Below are positions 1 to 9,277 of a DNA stretch of 34,140 nucleotides, one piece after another; positions within the stretch are counted from its first letter, which is position 1; each line of letters starts with the position of its first letter. The position numbers and the translations under genes were made by a program. The notes under the pieces were generated by a model. The model worked only from the letters and a program-made list of their open reading frames with translations, ran no database searches and was not told where the DNA came from. Source of the DNA: an uncultured Clostridia bacterium. GTDB lineage: Bacteria > Bacillota > Clostridia > Oscillospirales > Oscillospiraceae. Location of the stretch: contig CAMVTO010000025.1 of NCBI GenBank assembly GCA_947170435.1, forward strand, positions 1-34,140, in the 5' to 3' direction.

Positions 1-129
1 GGCGGCTACGGCGTGTTCGCCATCTTCAACTGGCTCATGCCGATCGTCAACATTGTGATGGCATTCATTGGCCTCACCGTGGCGGACATGGCAAACACCC
101 GCCTCGCGAAAAAGAAGAAAAAAGCATAA
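1..129 (+). CDS. C-terminal end of a membrane protein (partial)
   Basis: An open frame enters from the left edge and stops with TAA at 127-129, giving 42 residues. They form one hydrophobic segment (roughly residues 4-30, containing FNWLMPIVNIVMAFIGLTV) followed by a short basic tail ending in KKKKKA. This is the usual look of the last transmembrane helix and cytoplasmic end of a transporter. A secondary transporter such as an amino-acid:sodium symporter is possible, but 42 residues are too few to name a family. The next gene starts 15 bp later, so the two may be co-transcribed. Confidence 0.6.
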   Translation, partial: GGYGVFAIFNWLMPIVNIVMAFIGLTVADMANTRLAKKKKKA

Positions 130-144
130 GAGGTATCGCAATCC

Positions 145-1425
145 ATGGATCGTAATATTTTGGAGGAGCTGCAACAATTTCTGCTCGAAAGTCCCGGCTG
201 CTTTCACGCGGTCGCCGCGCTGAAGCGCCGCCTTGATGCGGCGGGTTTCACCGAGCTGCGGGAGTCTGAGCGATGGCAGCTCACACCGGGACAGGGGTAC
301 TATGTGAGCCGCAACGGCTCATCGCTGCTCTCATTCCGCTTGCCAGAGCGTAAGGTGGAATCCCTTCACATTATTGCTTCTCACAGCGATTCACCGTCAT
401 TCAAGCTGAAACCAGATCCCGCGCTGTGGGTGGATGGCGTGCTGCGGCTCAATGTGGAGGGCTACGGCGGCATGATCCGCCGTTCGTGGTTCGACCGTCC
501 ACTGTCCGTCGCTGGACGCGTGTTGATTGAAGACGGCGGTGTGTTGCGCGAAAAGCTGGTCTACGTTGACCGTGACCTGCTGCTGATCCCGTCGCTGGCG
601 ATCCATCTCTCGCGCGACAGCAAGGAAGAAAAGCCCATCAGCATCCAAAACGAGTTGCTGCCGCTGCTGGGTCTGACGCAGGATGCATGGGCGCGGGTGC
701 TGGGCGAAGCGTCAGGCGTCAGCGCGGAAAAGATCATGGGTGCCGACCTGTTTCTGACCTGCCGCGAAGCGCCCGTGGTCTGGGGTGCGGACGGGGAGTT
801 TTTCTCCGCGCCGCGGCTGGATGATCTTGCCTGCTGCTACGCGTCGTTTGCGGGCTTTTTGGACGAAAAACCGACAGACCATATTGCAATGCATGCCGTC
901 TTTGATAACGAGGAAGTCGGCAGTTGCTCCATGCAGGGTGCGGAGTCGGATTTCCTGATCGCCACAGTACGGCGCATCTGCCTTGCGTTGGGCATGGATG
1001 ATGAGGACATGCGCGCGGCAATCGCCCGCAGCTTCCTGGTCTCCGCGGACAACGCGCACGCACTGCACCCGAATTACGCGGGGAAGTACGATATTGTGAG
1101 CCGCCCGAAGATGAACGGCGGTATTGTTCTCAAGCGTCAGGCGGGGCAGAAGTATACCACCGACGCGGTGGGGGAGGCAATGTTCCGCACCATTTGCCGC
1201 ACGGCGGGTGTGCCGGTGCAGGACTACGCCAACCACTCTGACGTCCCCGGCGGATCGACGCTGGGGAATCTATCCAATACGCAGTTGTCTGTCCGAGCCG
1301 TGGACATCGGCCTGGCGCAGCTCGCGATGCACTCTGCCTACGAGACCATGGGCAGCGCGGACGCACAGTATCTGGCGCAATTTGCGGAGGCGTTTTACAA
1401 GAATCCTCTGCCGAAGGTGGAATAA
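145..1425 (+). CDS. M18 family metallo-aminopeptidase
   Basis: This 426-residue protein is a cytosolic di-zinc aminopeptidase of peptidase family M18 (aspartyl aminopeptidase / ApeB type), which removes N-terminal residues, often acidic ones, from peptides. The metal and catalytic motifs lie in the expected order: HSDSPSFKLKP with His80 and Asp82, RLDDL with Asp226, DNEEVGS with Glu256-Glu257, ADNAHALHPN with Asp302, and NHSDVPGGST with His364. Length matches the family (about 430). The ATG at 145 has a modest upstream AGAGG. A strong hairpin follows directly, so the gene ends its transcription unit. The family is certain; substrate preference cannot be read from sequence. Confidence 0.95.
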   Translation: MDRNILEELQQFLLESPGCFHAVAALKRRLDAAGFTELRESERWQLTPGQGYYVSRNGSSLLSFRLPERKVESLHIIASHSDSPSFKLKPDPALWVDGVLRLNVEGYGGMIRRSWFDRPLSVAGRVLIEDGGVLREKLVYVDRDLLLIPSLAIHLSRDSKEEKPISIQNELLPLLGLTQDAWARVLGEASGVSAEKIMGADLFLTCREAPVVWGADGEFFSAPRLDDLACCYASFAGFLDEKPTDHIAMHAVFDNEEVGSCSMQGAESDFLIATVRRICLALGMDDEDMRAAIARSFLVSADNAHALHPNYAGKYDIVSRPKMNGGIVLKRQAGQKYTTDAVGEAMFRTICRTAGVPVQDYANHSDVPGGSTLGNLSNTQLSVRAVDIGLAQLAMHSAYETMGSADAQYLAQFAEAFYKNPLPKVE

Positions 1426-1427
1426 TG

Positions 1428-1461
1428 CAAAAAGAAGCGGGAGCGATCCCGCTTCTTTTTG
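1428..1461 (+). terminator. Rho-independent terminator after the M18 aminopeptidase
   Basis: A perfect 15-bp stem, CAAAAAGAAGCGGGA pairing with TCCCGCTTCTTTTTG, surrounds a GCGA tetraloop, and the right arm ends in TTTTT. It begins 2 bp after the stop codon. The A-run on the left arm would also give a U-run on the opposite strand. Confidence 0.9.
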
Positions 1462-1511
1462 TGATAGGGACTTCCTGTGGCGGCATAGGCTTGGGGCAGG
1501 AGTGATGTAAC

Positions 1512-2204
1512 ATGCTTTCCGCCGCGATCTATCTGCTGACCCACAGTTTGTTGTTGTCCCTGCACCTTGCCGGCAATCCGGGATCGTTCCCAAAGCCGCT
1601 CTCCGCCGAAGAGGAGCGCGACTGTCTTGACCGGCTCGCCAAAGGCGATATGGAGGCCCGCAACATGCTGGTGGAGCATAACCTGCGTCTGGTCGCCCAC
1701 ATCGTGAAAAAGTATTACGCTCAGGAGAGTGAGCAGGACGACCTGATCTCCATCGGCACCATTGGTCTCATCAAAGGCATTTCCAGCTTCAACCCGGAGA
1801 AGAACACCCGACTAGCCACTTATGCCGCGCGGTGCATCGAAAACGAGATATTAATGTACTTTCGTAGCCGCAAGAAAACCCAGAACGAGGTATCCCTCTC
1901 GGACTCGCTGGATACGGACGACGATGGCAATTCCCTCAACCTCATGGATGTGGTGGGCGTGGACGACACCATGTACGCCGATTTACAGGATCGCGACGAC
2001 TGCATTCGCGTGCGAACGCTGGTGGGGGAGGTGCTGACGCCGCGAGAGCAGGAGATCATCACACTCCGCTATGGGCTGACCGGGCAGATGCCCCGCACAC
2101 AACGGGAGCTGGCAGCAAAACTGGGCATCTCCCGCAGCTACGTATCGCGCATCGAAAAGCGTGCGCTGGAAAAGCTGGAGGAGGCGCTGGGCGGAAAACG
2201 ATAG
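1512..2204 (+). CDS. sigK: Sporulation sigma factor sigma-K (pro-sigma-K)
   Basis: This 230-residue sigma-70 family protein is the late mother-cell sigma factor of sporulation, which directs spore coat and maturation genes. Region 2 shows the diagnostic LVEHNLRLVAHIVKKYY, DDLISIGTIGLIKGI and TYAARCIENEILMYF; region 4 ends with the helix-turn-helix ELAAKLGISRSYVSRIEKRA. Residues 1-22 form a hydrophobic leader like the Bacillus pro-sequence that holds sigma-K at the membrane until SpoIVFB cleaves it, so it is probably made as a precursor. The frame is unbroken, so no skin-type element interrupts it here. AGGAG at 1498-1502 sits 9 bp before ATG 1512. The gene lies between two terminators and looks monocistronic. 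Confidence 0.95.
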   Translation: MLSAAIYLLTHSLLLSLHLAGNPGSFPKPLSAEEERDCLDRLAKGDMEARNMLVEHNLRLVAHIVKKYYAQESEQDDLISIGTIGLIKGISSFNPEKNTRLATYAARCIENEILMYFRSRKKTQNEVSLSDSLDTDDDGNSLNLMDVVGVDDTMYADLQDRDDCIRVRTLVGEVLTPREQEIITLRYGLTGQMPRTQRELAAKLGISRSYVSRIEKRALEKLEEALGGKR

Positions 2205-2209
2205 CAAAA

Positions 2210-2240
2210 AAGAGGACGCCGAAACGGCGTCCTCTTCTTT
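2210..2240. terminator. Bidirectional terminator between sigK and eno
   Basis: The two genes converge here. A 12-bp perfect stem, AAGAGGACGCCG (2210-2221) with CGGCGTCCTCTT (2225-2236), has an AAA loop. On the minus strand it runs into TTTTTT, so it is strongest for eno; on the plus strand it runs into a weaker T-rich tract and can serve sigK. Confidence 0.88.
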
Positions 2241-2249
2241 GAGCTTTTC

Positions 2250-3650
<1,401 letters not shown>

Positions 3651-4265
3651 TCAGAGAAACTGACCGAGGATGAGCGGGGTGACAAACGCCTCCAGCACTG
3701 CCGAAACCGCCAGCAACGGCAGCACATAGTGAACATAGACCCGCAGACACTGGCTGAGCACTGTGGCGACCGTTTTTGCGTTGCCGTTGCCGAGGATGCT
3801 GTTCGTTGCCGCGCGGCAGAGGTACAGCCCGCAGGCGCAGGCGATGACCAGCGCCGGCAGTTCAAAAATGCCGTGGGGTACCGTGCCGGCGAGGTAGGCG
3901 GGTAAACCCAGTCCCTCGCGGACGTAGAACGCCCCCAGGCCCCCGATGAGCATGGCATTGACGCCCAGCTCCATAGCGGGGAGATGCACAAAGGGCACAA
4001 GCCCCATCGCGATGGCAAAGAGCATCGCCAACAAATTGTTGGAGAGTATGGACGCCGCCAGCGAACCGCCCTGCACCTGATAAAGCCCGGCTTCCGCCGC
4101 GGCGTTGACAAACAGGCGCATCAGCGGCTCAACCGACTCGGGACGCACCATACCCGCCGTGAAACCAATAACGATCAGCACTGCAAAGGCGTACGCCGTC
4201 ACACAGATCTGCCGAAACAGATGCGGCGGCAGCGTGAAGAAAGCACGGAGCGAGCGCTCGTTCAT
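3651..4265 (-). CDS. spoIIM: Stage II sporulation protein M family membrane protein
   Basis: This 204-residue polytopic membrane protein has about five hydrophobic segments (near residues 20-42, 68-92, 100-118, 125-150 and 175-200). The run AYLAGTVPHGIFELPALVIA contains the PHGIFELPA core of the SpoIIM/DUF95 family. In Bacillus, SpoIIM with SpoIID and SpoIIP forms the peptidoglycan-remodelling complex that drives engulfment of the forespore. Its start codon overlaps the gltX stop by 4 bp (ATGA), so translation is probably coupled to gltX, which is unusual for a sporulation gene. Family membership is well supported; that it is the true engulfment SpoIIM rather than a paralogue is inferred. Confidence 0.75.
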   Translation of the reverse strand: MNERSLRAFFTLPPHLFRQICVTAYAFAVLIVIGFTAGMVRPESVEPLMRLFVNAAAEAGLYQVQGGSLAASILSNNLLAMLFAIAMGLVPFVHLPAMELGVNAMLIGGLGAFYVREGLGLPAYLAGTVPHGIFELPALVIACACGLYLCRAATNSILGNGNAKTVATVLSQCLRVYVHYVLPLLAVSAVLEAFVTPLILGQFL

Positions 4266-5749
4266 GAAAGCTTCGCAATACCCGCCTTCACGCGGCGGAT
4301 CGTCTCATCCTTGCCGAGGATGTGGCAAATTTCCACCGCGCCGCCGGGTGTGACCAGCTTGCCCGCCGCAGCGATGCGCAGCGGCCACATGAGTGTCGCA
4401 TTCTTGACGCCCAGTTCCTCGGCATAGGCAACCAGCGTGTCGTGGATGGCGTCGACCGTCCAATCGGAGATCCCCTCCAGCTTCGGCAGCACCTTTTGCA
4501 GCATATCAAGCGACACCGCCGCGTCGGTCTTGGACTTCTTATTGGTATAGAACGCCACGTCGTACTCGGGCAACGAGTCGAAGAAATCGACCTTCTCTGG
4601 AATGTCGGTCAGCACCTCGCAGCGAGCCTGCAAGAGGGAAGCAATCTCCGCCACGTCGTAGGCTTCGTTCTTGACAGACTGGCGAATGTAAGGCGCGGCG
4701 ACTTGACAGAAATCCTCGGCGCTCAGGGAGCGGATATAGTTGGCGTTGAAGTACTTGAGCTTCTCAATGTCAAAGATGGCAGGGGACTTGGAGATACCCG
4801 CAAGGTCGAAGCATTCGATCAGCTCCTCGGTGGTGAAGAACTCCTGCTCCGCGCGCTCGCCGCGGGGAGACCATCCCAAGAGCGCCACATAGTTCAAGAT
4901 GGCGGGGGTCAGGAAGCCCTGCGCCTTGAGGTCCTCATAGCTGGGGTCGCCGTTGCGCTTGCTCATCTTGTGCTGGGCGTCGCGCATGACGGGGGAGCAG
5001 TGAACATAGGTGGGAACCTCCCATCCGAACGCCTCATAGAGGAGGTTGTACTTGGGTGCGGAGGAGAGATACTCGCTGCCGCGCACCACATGGGTGATGC
5101 CCATGAGATGATCGTCGATGACATTGGCAAAGTTGTAAGTGGGCATGCCATCGCGCTTTAAGAGCACCTGATCGTCCAGCGTCTTATTCTCCACAGTCAC
5201 GTCGCCGAAGGACGCGTCGTGGAACGTGGTCGTGCCCTCGTAGGGGATGCGCTGGCGGATGACGTAGGGTTCGCCGGCGGCGATCCGCGCCTTGGCTTCG
5301 TCCAACGTGAGACTGCGGCAGGGATTCTCCTCGCGCTCGAATTCGCCCGTATCCTCGGCGGACTCGGTCTTTTCGCAGAAGCAGTAGTAGGCATGGCCGC
5401 GCTCGCACAGCAGTTCCGCGTATTTGCCGTAGGTGTCGCGGCGCTCAGACTGGATATACGGCGCGACGGGACCGCCCACATCGGGGCCTTCGTCGTGCTC
5501 AAGGCCGCATTCCTCCATGGTGCGGTAGATGACGTCGGTCGCGCCCTCCACCAGTCGGCCTTGATCGGTGTCCTCAATGCGGAGGATGAATGTGCCCTGG
5601 TCATGGCGCGCAATAAGATAGGTATAGAGCGCGGTGCGCAGGTTGCCCACATGCATATAGCCGGTGGGGGACGGCGCAAAGCGCGTGCGGGTCTTGCCGT
5701 GAGGGATCTTGCCCTCCATGATATCAAAATAGGCGTTGTCAATAGCCAT
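4262..5749 (-). CDS. gltX: Glutamyl-tRNA synthetase
   Basis: This 495-residue class I synthetase charges tRNA-Glu. The nucleotide-binding HIGH motif appears as HVGN (residues 33-36) within RFAPSPTGYMHVGNLRTA, and the KMSKS loop appears as KMSKR (261-265). FANVIDDHLMGITHVVRGSEY is the typical GlxRS middle region. About 20 extra residues precede the usual start at RFAPSPTG. Whether it also charges tRNA-Gln (non-discriminating form) cannot be told here. GGGAGG sits ahead of ATG 5749. It is the first gene of a two-gene operon with the SpoIIM-family gene and is read from the divergent promoter at 5779-5807. Confidence 0.97.
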   Translation of the reverse strand: MAIDNAYFDIMEGKIPHGKTRTRFAPSPTGYMHVGNLRTALYTYLIARHDQGTFILRIEDTDQGRLVEGATDVIYRTMEECGLEHDEGPDVGGPVAPYIQSERRDTYGKYAELLCERGHAYYCFCEKTESAEDTGEFEREENPCRSLTLDEAKARIAAGEPYVIRQRIPYEGTTTFHDASFGDVTVENKTLDDQVLLKRDGMPTYNFANVIDDHLMGITHVVRGSEYLSSAPKYNLLYEAFGWEVPTYVHCSPVMRDAQHKMSKRNGDPSYEDLKAQGFLTPAILNYVALLGWSPRGERAEQEFFTTEELIECFDLAGISKSPAIFDIEKLKYFNANYIRSLSAEDFCQVAAPYIRQSVKNEAYDVAEIASLLQARCEVLTDIPEKVDFFDSLPEYDVAFYTNKKSKTDAAVSLDMLQKVLPKLEGISDWTVDAIHDTLVAYAEELGVKNATLMWPLRIAAAGKLVTPGGAVEICHILGKDETIRRVKAGIAKLS

Positions 5750-5778
5750 TGGAATACCTCCCGAACAATATCGCCGGT

Positions 5779-5807
5779 ATTTTATAATTGATGAGTAAGA
5801 TTGTCAA
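5779..5807 (-). promoter_or_regulatory. Promoter of gltX
   Basis: On the minus strand TTGACA (5807-5802), a 17-bp spacer and TAAAAT (5784-5779) form a near-consensus sigma-A promoter. The leader to the gltX start would be only about 20-25 nt, leaving no room for a T-box. Confidence 0.8.
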
Positions 5808-5812
5808 GGCGC

Positions 5813-5841
5813 TTGTACTTTCGGAAAAGCTGTAGTATAAT
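5813..5841 (+). promoter_or_regulatory. Promoter of the trpS-tagO-mnaA operon
   Basis: TTGTAC (5813-5818), a 17-bp spacer and a perfect TATAAT (5836-5841). The leader before trpS is about 40 nt, too short for a T-box. Its -35 box is only 5 bp from the -35 box of the divergent gltX promoter. Confidence 0.82.
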
Positions 5842-5888
5842 ACCGATTAATATGGACGCTTATGGTCCTTTTCAGAAAGGAAAGCGAA

Positions 5889-6890
5889 ATGGAAACCAAC
5901 AAAAAAACCATGCTCTCCGGCATTCAGCCCAGCGGCGACCTGCATCTCGGCAACTATCTGGGGGCGATCAAGAACTGGGGCGGACGTTCGGAGGACTATG
6001 ACTGCTTTTATTTCATGGCGGACTTGCACGCCATCACGGTGCGGCAGAACCCGGCCGACCTCCGCCGCCGCACGCTGACGCAGCTTGCGACCTACATTGC
6101 CTGCGGACTTGACCCGGAGAAGAATACGCTCTTTATCCAGTCCCATGTCCGTCAGCACGCGGAGCTGGGCTGGGTGCTGAACTGCTACACCATGTTCGGA
6201 GAACTCTCCCGCATGACGCAGTTTAAGGACAAATCCAAGAAGAACGCCGACAACATCAACGGCGGATTGTTCACCTATCCAAGTCTTATGGCGGCGGACA
6301 TCCTGCTCTATCAGCCGGACTTCGTGCCGGTGGGCGCGGATCAGAAGCAGCATGTGGAGCTGTGCCGCAACATCGTGCAGCGCTTCAACGGCGTGTACGG
6401 CGATGTGTTCAAGATGCCCGAGTTCTACTCCACCAAGGAGGGCGCGCGGGTCATGTGCCTCACCGAGCCGGCGAACAAGATGAGCAAGTCCGCGCCCGAA
6501 GGCTGCGTATTCCTGCTGGAAAAGCCGGAGGACATCGCCCGCAAGTTCAAGCGCGCCGTCACCGACAGCGACACGGAGCACTGCGTACGATATGCCCCGG
6601 AGGAGAAGCCGGGCGTTTCCAACCTCATGAACATCTATGCCGCCGTCACCGGCAAGACGATGGATGAGATCGAGCGTGAGTTCGACGGTCAGGGCTACGG
6701 CGCGTTCAAGCCCGCGGTGGGCGAGGCGGTGATCGAGCTGCTGCGCCCGATCCGCGAGGAGACCGAGCGCATTCTCGCCGACAAGGCATATCTGGAGTCT
6801 GTGTACAAAAACGGCGCGGAACGGGCAAGCTACGTCGCGGAAAAGACGCTGCGCAAGGTCTACAAGAAAGTGGGGTTCATCCCCCGGTAA
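5889..6890 (+). CDS. trpS: Tryptophanyl-tRNA synthetase
   Basis: This 333-residue class I synthetase charges tRNA-Trp. HIGH motif HLGN is at residues 19-22 within SGIQPSGDLHLGNYLGAI, and KMSKS is at 197-201. The run VGADQKQHVELCRNI is typical of bacterial TrpRS. The frame is open from 5862, but ATG 5889 is chosen because AGAAAGGA lies just upstream and the family begins close to this methionine. The gene is first in an operon with tagO 13 bp downstream. Confidence 0.97.
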   Translation: METNKKTMLSGIQPSGDLHLGNYLGAIKNWGGRSEDYDCFYFMADLHAITVRQNPADLRRRTLTQLATYIACGLDPEKNTLFIQSHVRQHAELGWVLNCYTMFGELSRMTQFKDKSKKNADNINGGLFTYPSLMAADILLYQPDFVPVGADQKQHVELCRNIVQRFNGVYGDVFKMPEFYSTKEGARVMCLTEPANKMSKSAPEGCVFLLEKPEDIARKFKRAVTDSDTEHCVRYAPEEKPGVSNLMNIYAAVTGKTMDEIEREFDGQGYGAFKPAVGEAVIELLRPIREETERILADKAYLESVYKNGAERASYVAEKTLRKVYKKVGFIPR

Positions 6891-6903
6891 GGATGTATTG
6901 AAT

Positions 6904-8136
6904 ATGGATACAAGCATTCCCAGTGCGCTTTTGCTGCGGGTGGGAGAGGCGCTGCTGTGCGCCATGGTTGTGAGTTACCTCATGTCCCCGCTCGTGAAGT
7001 CATTTGCGTATAAGATCGGCGCCATTGACGTGCCGAAGGACAGCCGCCGTATGCACAAAAAGCCCGTGCCGCGGCTCGGCGGTCTCGCCATTTTTTTGGG
7101 CTTTATGATAAGTCTGCTCATCTTTGTCCCCGTTGACCACCAGATTCGCGGCATCCTGCTGGGCGCGACGATTATCGTGGTGCTGGGCGTGGTGGACGAC
7201 ATCTCGCCGTTGCGGGCGGGGTTCAAGTTCCTTGTTCAGATTGCCGCGGCACTGATCGCTGTGTATCACGGCGTCGTGGTGAACGCGCTCTCCAATCCCA
7301 ATGTGTTCAGCAGCAATGTCTACTGGTCGCTTGGGTGGCTGTCCATTCCCGTAACAGTGCTGTGGATCGTTGGCATCACGAACTCGGTGAACCTCATTGA
7401 TGGGCTGGATGGCCTCGCCAACGGCGTTTCCACCATCAGCGCGGTCACGATGCTGGTCATTGCGCTGCTGGTCTCCGAAGGCCAGACCGCCCTTATCATG
7501 GCGGCGCTTGCGGGCGCATGCCTCGGTTTCATGCCCTACAACAAGAACCCTGCCCAGATGTTCATGGGGGATACCGGCTCGACATTTCTGGGCTATATCC
7601 TCGCCACCATCTCGATCCAGGGGCTTTTCAAGTATTACGCTATCATTTCGTTTGCGGTGCCGTTCCTGATTCTGGGACTTCCGATGTTCGACACGCTCTT
7701 TGCCATCGTGCGCCGACTAGCCCACGGGCAGAACCCGATGTCGCCCGATCGCGGGCACATTCACCATCGGCTCATCGACATGGGACTTAACCAGAAGCAG
7801 GCGGTTGCGGCGCTGTACGTTGTGAGCAGTATTCTCGGCCTCTCCGCCGTGGTGCTGACCGCCAGCGGAGCGATGCGCGCGATGATCTTCCTCATGGCGC
7901 TGGCGGTGGTGGCATACCTCGCCGCGCGGGTGATCTTCCCACGGGAGATCGCGGAGACAAAACACGAAAAGGAACTGGAGGCTGCCATAAAGGAGCCGAA
8001 CGCCCACGATCTGACCGAGGAGATTGATCTGCACCCGGCCGTCAACGCGGGCGGGCACGACATAGACCTGCACCCGGCGGTGGACGCCGATCAGATCGAC
8101 GCGAAAACCGACCAAGAGGAGGAACAACATGAGTAA
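6904..8136 (+). CDS. tagO: Undecaprenyl-phosphate GlcNAc-1-phosphate transferase, TagO/WecA type
   Basis: This 410-residue polytopic membrane enzyme of the MraY/WecA superfamily transfers GlcNAc-1-phosphate from UDP-GlcNAc to undecaprenyl phosphate, the first step of wall teichoic acid and related polymers. Catalytic signatures are VVDD (96-99), NLIDGLDG (163-170), GDTGS (222-226) and the WecA-type HIHHRL (285-290). ATG 6904 is preferred to the in-frame TTG at 6898 because AAGGA lies 10 bp upstream. The last 60 or so residues are a charged tail not needed for catalysis, with the motif IDLHPAV twice (374-380 and 387-393). mnaA overlaps its end by 8 bp and supplies the epimerase expected in the same pathway. 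Confidence 0.93.
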   Translation: MDTSIPSALLLRVGEALLCAMVVSYLMSPLVKSFAYKIGAIDVPKDSRRMHKKPVPRLGGLAIFLGFMISLLIFVPVDHQIRGILLGATIIVVLGVVDDISPLRAGFKFLVQIAAALIAVYHGVVVNALSNPNVFSSNVYWSLGWLSIPVTVLWIVGITNSVNLIDGLDGLANGVSTISAVTMLVIALLVSEGQTALIMAALAGACLGFMPYNKNPAQMFMGDTGSTFLGYILATISIQGLFKYYAIISFAVPFLILGLPMFDTLFAIVRRLAHGQNPMSPDRGHIHHRLIDMGLNQKQAVAALYVVSSILGLSAVVLTASGAMRAMIFLMALAVVAYLAARVIFPREIAETKHEKELEAAIKEPNAHDLTEEIDLHPAVNAGGHDIDLHPAVDADQIDAKTDQEEEQHE

Positions 8137-9277
8137 GCTGCGCATTATGAGTGTCTTCGGCACCCGGCCGGAGGCCATCAAGATGGCGCCGTTGGTCAAG
8201 GAACTGGCGACACGCGACGACATTGAGAGCCTTTGTTGCGTCACGGCGCAGCACCGGGAGATGCTGGACAGCGTCATGGACGTATTCGGCCTCACCGCTG
8301 ACGCCGACCTCAACATCATGACCCCGCGCCAGACGCTTTCTTCCATCACCAGCAAGTGCCTCACGGGTATGGACGGTGTGATTGAATCGCTGAAGCCGGA
8401 CATGATCCTTGTTCACGGTGACACGTCGACGACCTTCGCGGGTGCGCTCTCCGCGTTCTATCATCAGGTGCCGGTGGGCCATGTGGAAGCCGGTCTTCGT
8501 ACCTATGACAAGTATTCTCCCTTCCCAGAGGAAATGAACCGCAAGCTGGTCACCCAAATCGCGGATCTCTATTTTTGCCCCACGGAGAACAACCGGCAGA
8601 ATCTTCTTCGCGAGGGTGTTCAGAACGGTATCTTCGTCACAGGCAACACGGTCATCGACGCGCTCAAGACCACCGTGCGGGAGGACTATCACTTCGCGAC
8701 GGCGCTCTTAAATGAGTTGGACTACGCAAACCGTAAGGTCGTGCTGGTTACCTGCCACCGGCGGGAGAACTACGGTGAGCCGATGCAAAACATTTTCACC
8801 GCCTTGCGGGACATGGCGCTGCAAAATGAGGATATGGAGCTGGTGTACCCAGTACACCTGAGCCCTGTCGTGCGCGAGGCGGCGGGAAAGTACCTCGCCG
8901 GTACGCCGCGGGTACATCTCATCGACCCGCTCAGCGCCGATGAGATGCATAACCTCATGGCGAGAGTTTACCTTGTCATGACCGATTCCGGCGGTTTGCA
9001 GGAGGAAGCGCCCGCGCTCGGAAAGCCTGTCCTCGTCATGCGCCGGGAGACTGAGCGGCCCGAGGCTGTCACTGCCGGCACGGTGGCGATGGCTGGCGTG
9101 GAGTACGCCGACGTGCTGCGCATGGGGAATGAGCTGCTGCGCGACGCGAACGCCTATGCGAAGATGGCGCACGCCGTCAATCCTTATGGCGACGGCAACG
9201 CCTGCAAGCGTATTGCGGACGCCATCGAGTGGCACTTTGGACGCCGGGCAGAGCGTCCCGACGACTTCCGCCCATGA
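8129..9277 (+). CDS. mnaA: UDP-N-acetylglucosamine 2-epimerase (non-hydrolysing)
   Basis: This 382-residue cytosolic enzyme interconverts UDP-GlcNAc and UDP-ManNAc. It carries the N-terminal FGTRPEAIKMAPL, then ILVHGDTSTTFAGALSAF, GHVEAGLRTYDKYSPFPEE, THRREN-like CHRRENYGEP, and TDSGGLQEEAPALGKPVLVM near the C-terminus, all diagnostic of the WecB/MnaA family. It starts inside the end of tagO and ends in an ATGA overlap with the next gene. Together with TagO it would supply the GlcNAc lipid and the ManNAc donor for a teichoic acid linkage unit. The later enzymes (for example a TagA-type transferase) are not in this window. Confidence 0.96.
   Translation: MSKLRIMSVFGTRPEAIKMAPLVKELATRDDIESLCCVTAQHREMLDSVMDVFGLTADADLNIMTPRQTLSSITSKCLTGMDGVIESLKPDMILVHGDTSTTFAGALSAFYHQVPVGHVEAGLRTYDKYSPFPEEMNRKLVTQIADLYFCPTENNRQNLLREGVQNGIFVTGNTVIDALKTTVREDYHFATALLNELDYANRKVVLVTCHRRENYGEPMQNIFTALRDMALQNEDMELVYPVHLSPVVREAAGKYLAGTPRVHLIDPLSADEMHNLMARVYLVMTDSGGLQEEAPALGKPVLVMRRETERPEAVTAGTVAMAGVEYADVLRMGNELLRDANAYAKMAHAVNPYGDGNACKRIADAIEWHFGRRAERPDDFRP

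Noticed and set aside
5750-5888. T-box riboswitch ahead of gltX or trpS
   Set aside because: Both genes have near-consensus promoters so close to their start codons that a leader of the needed length cannot fit.
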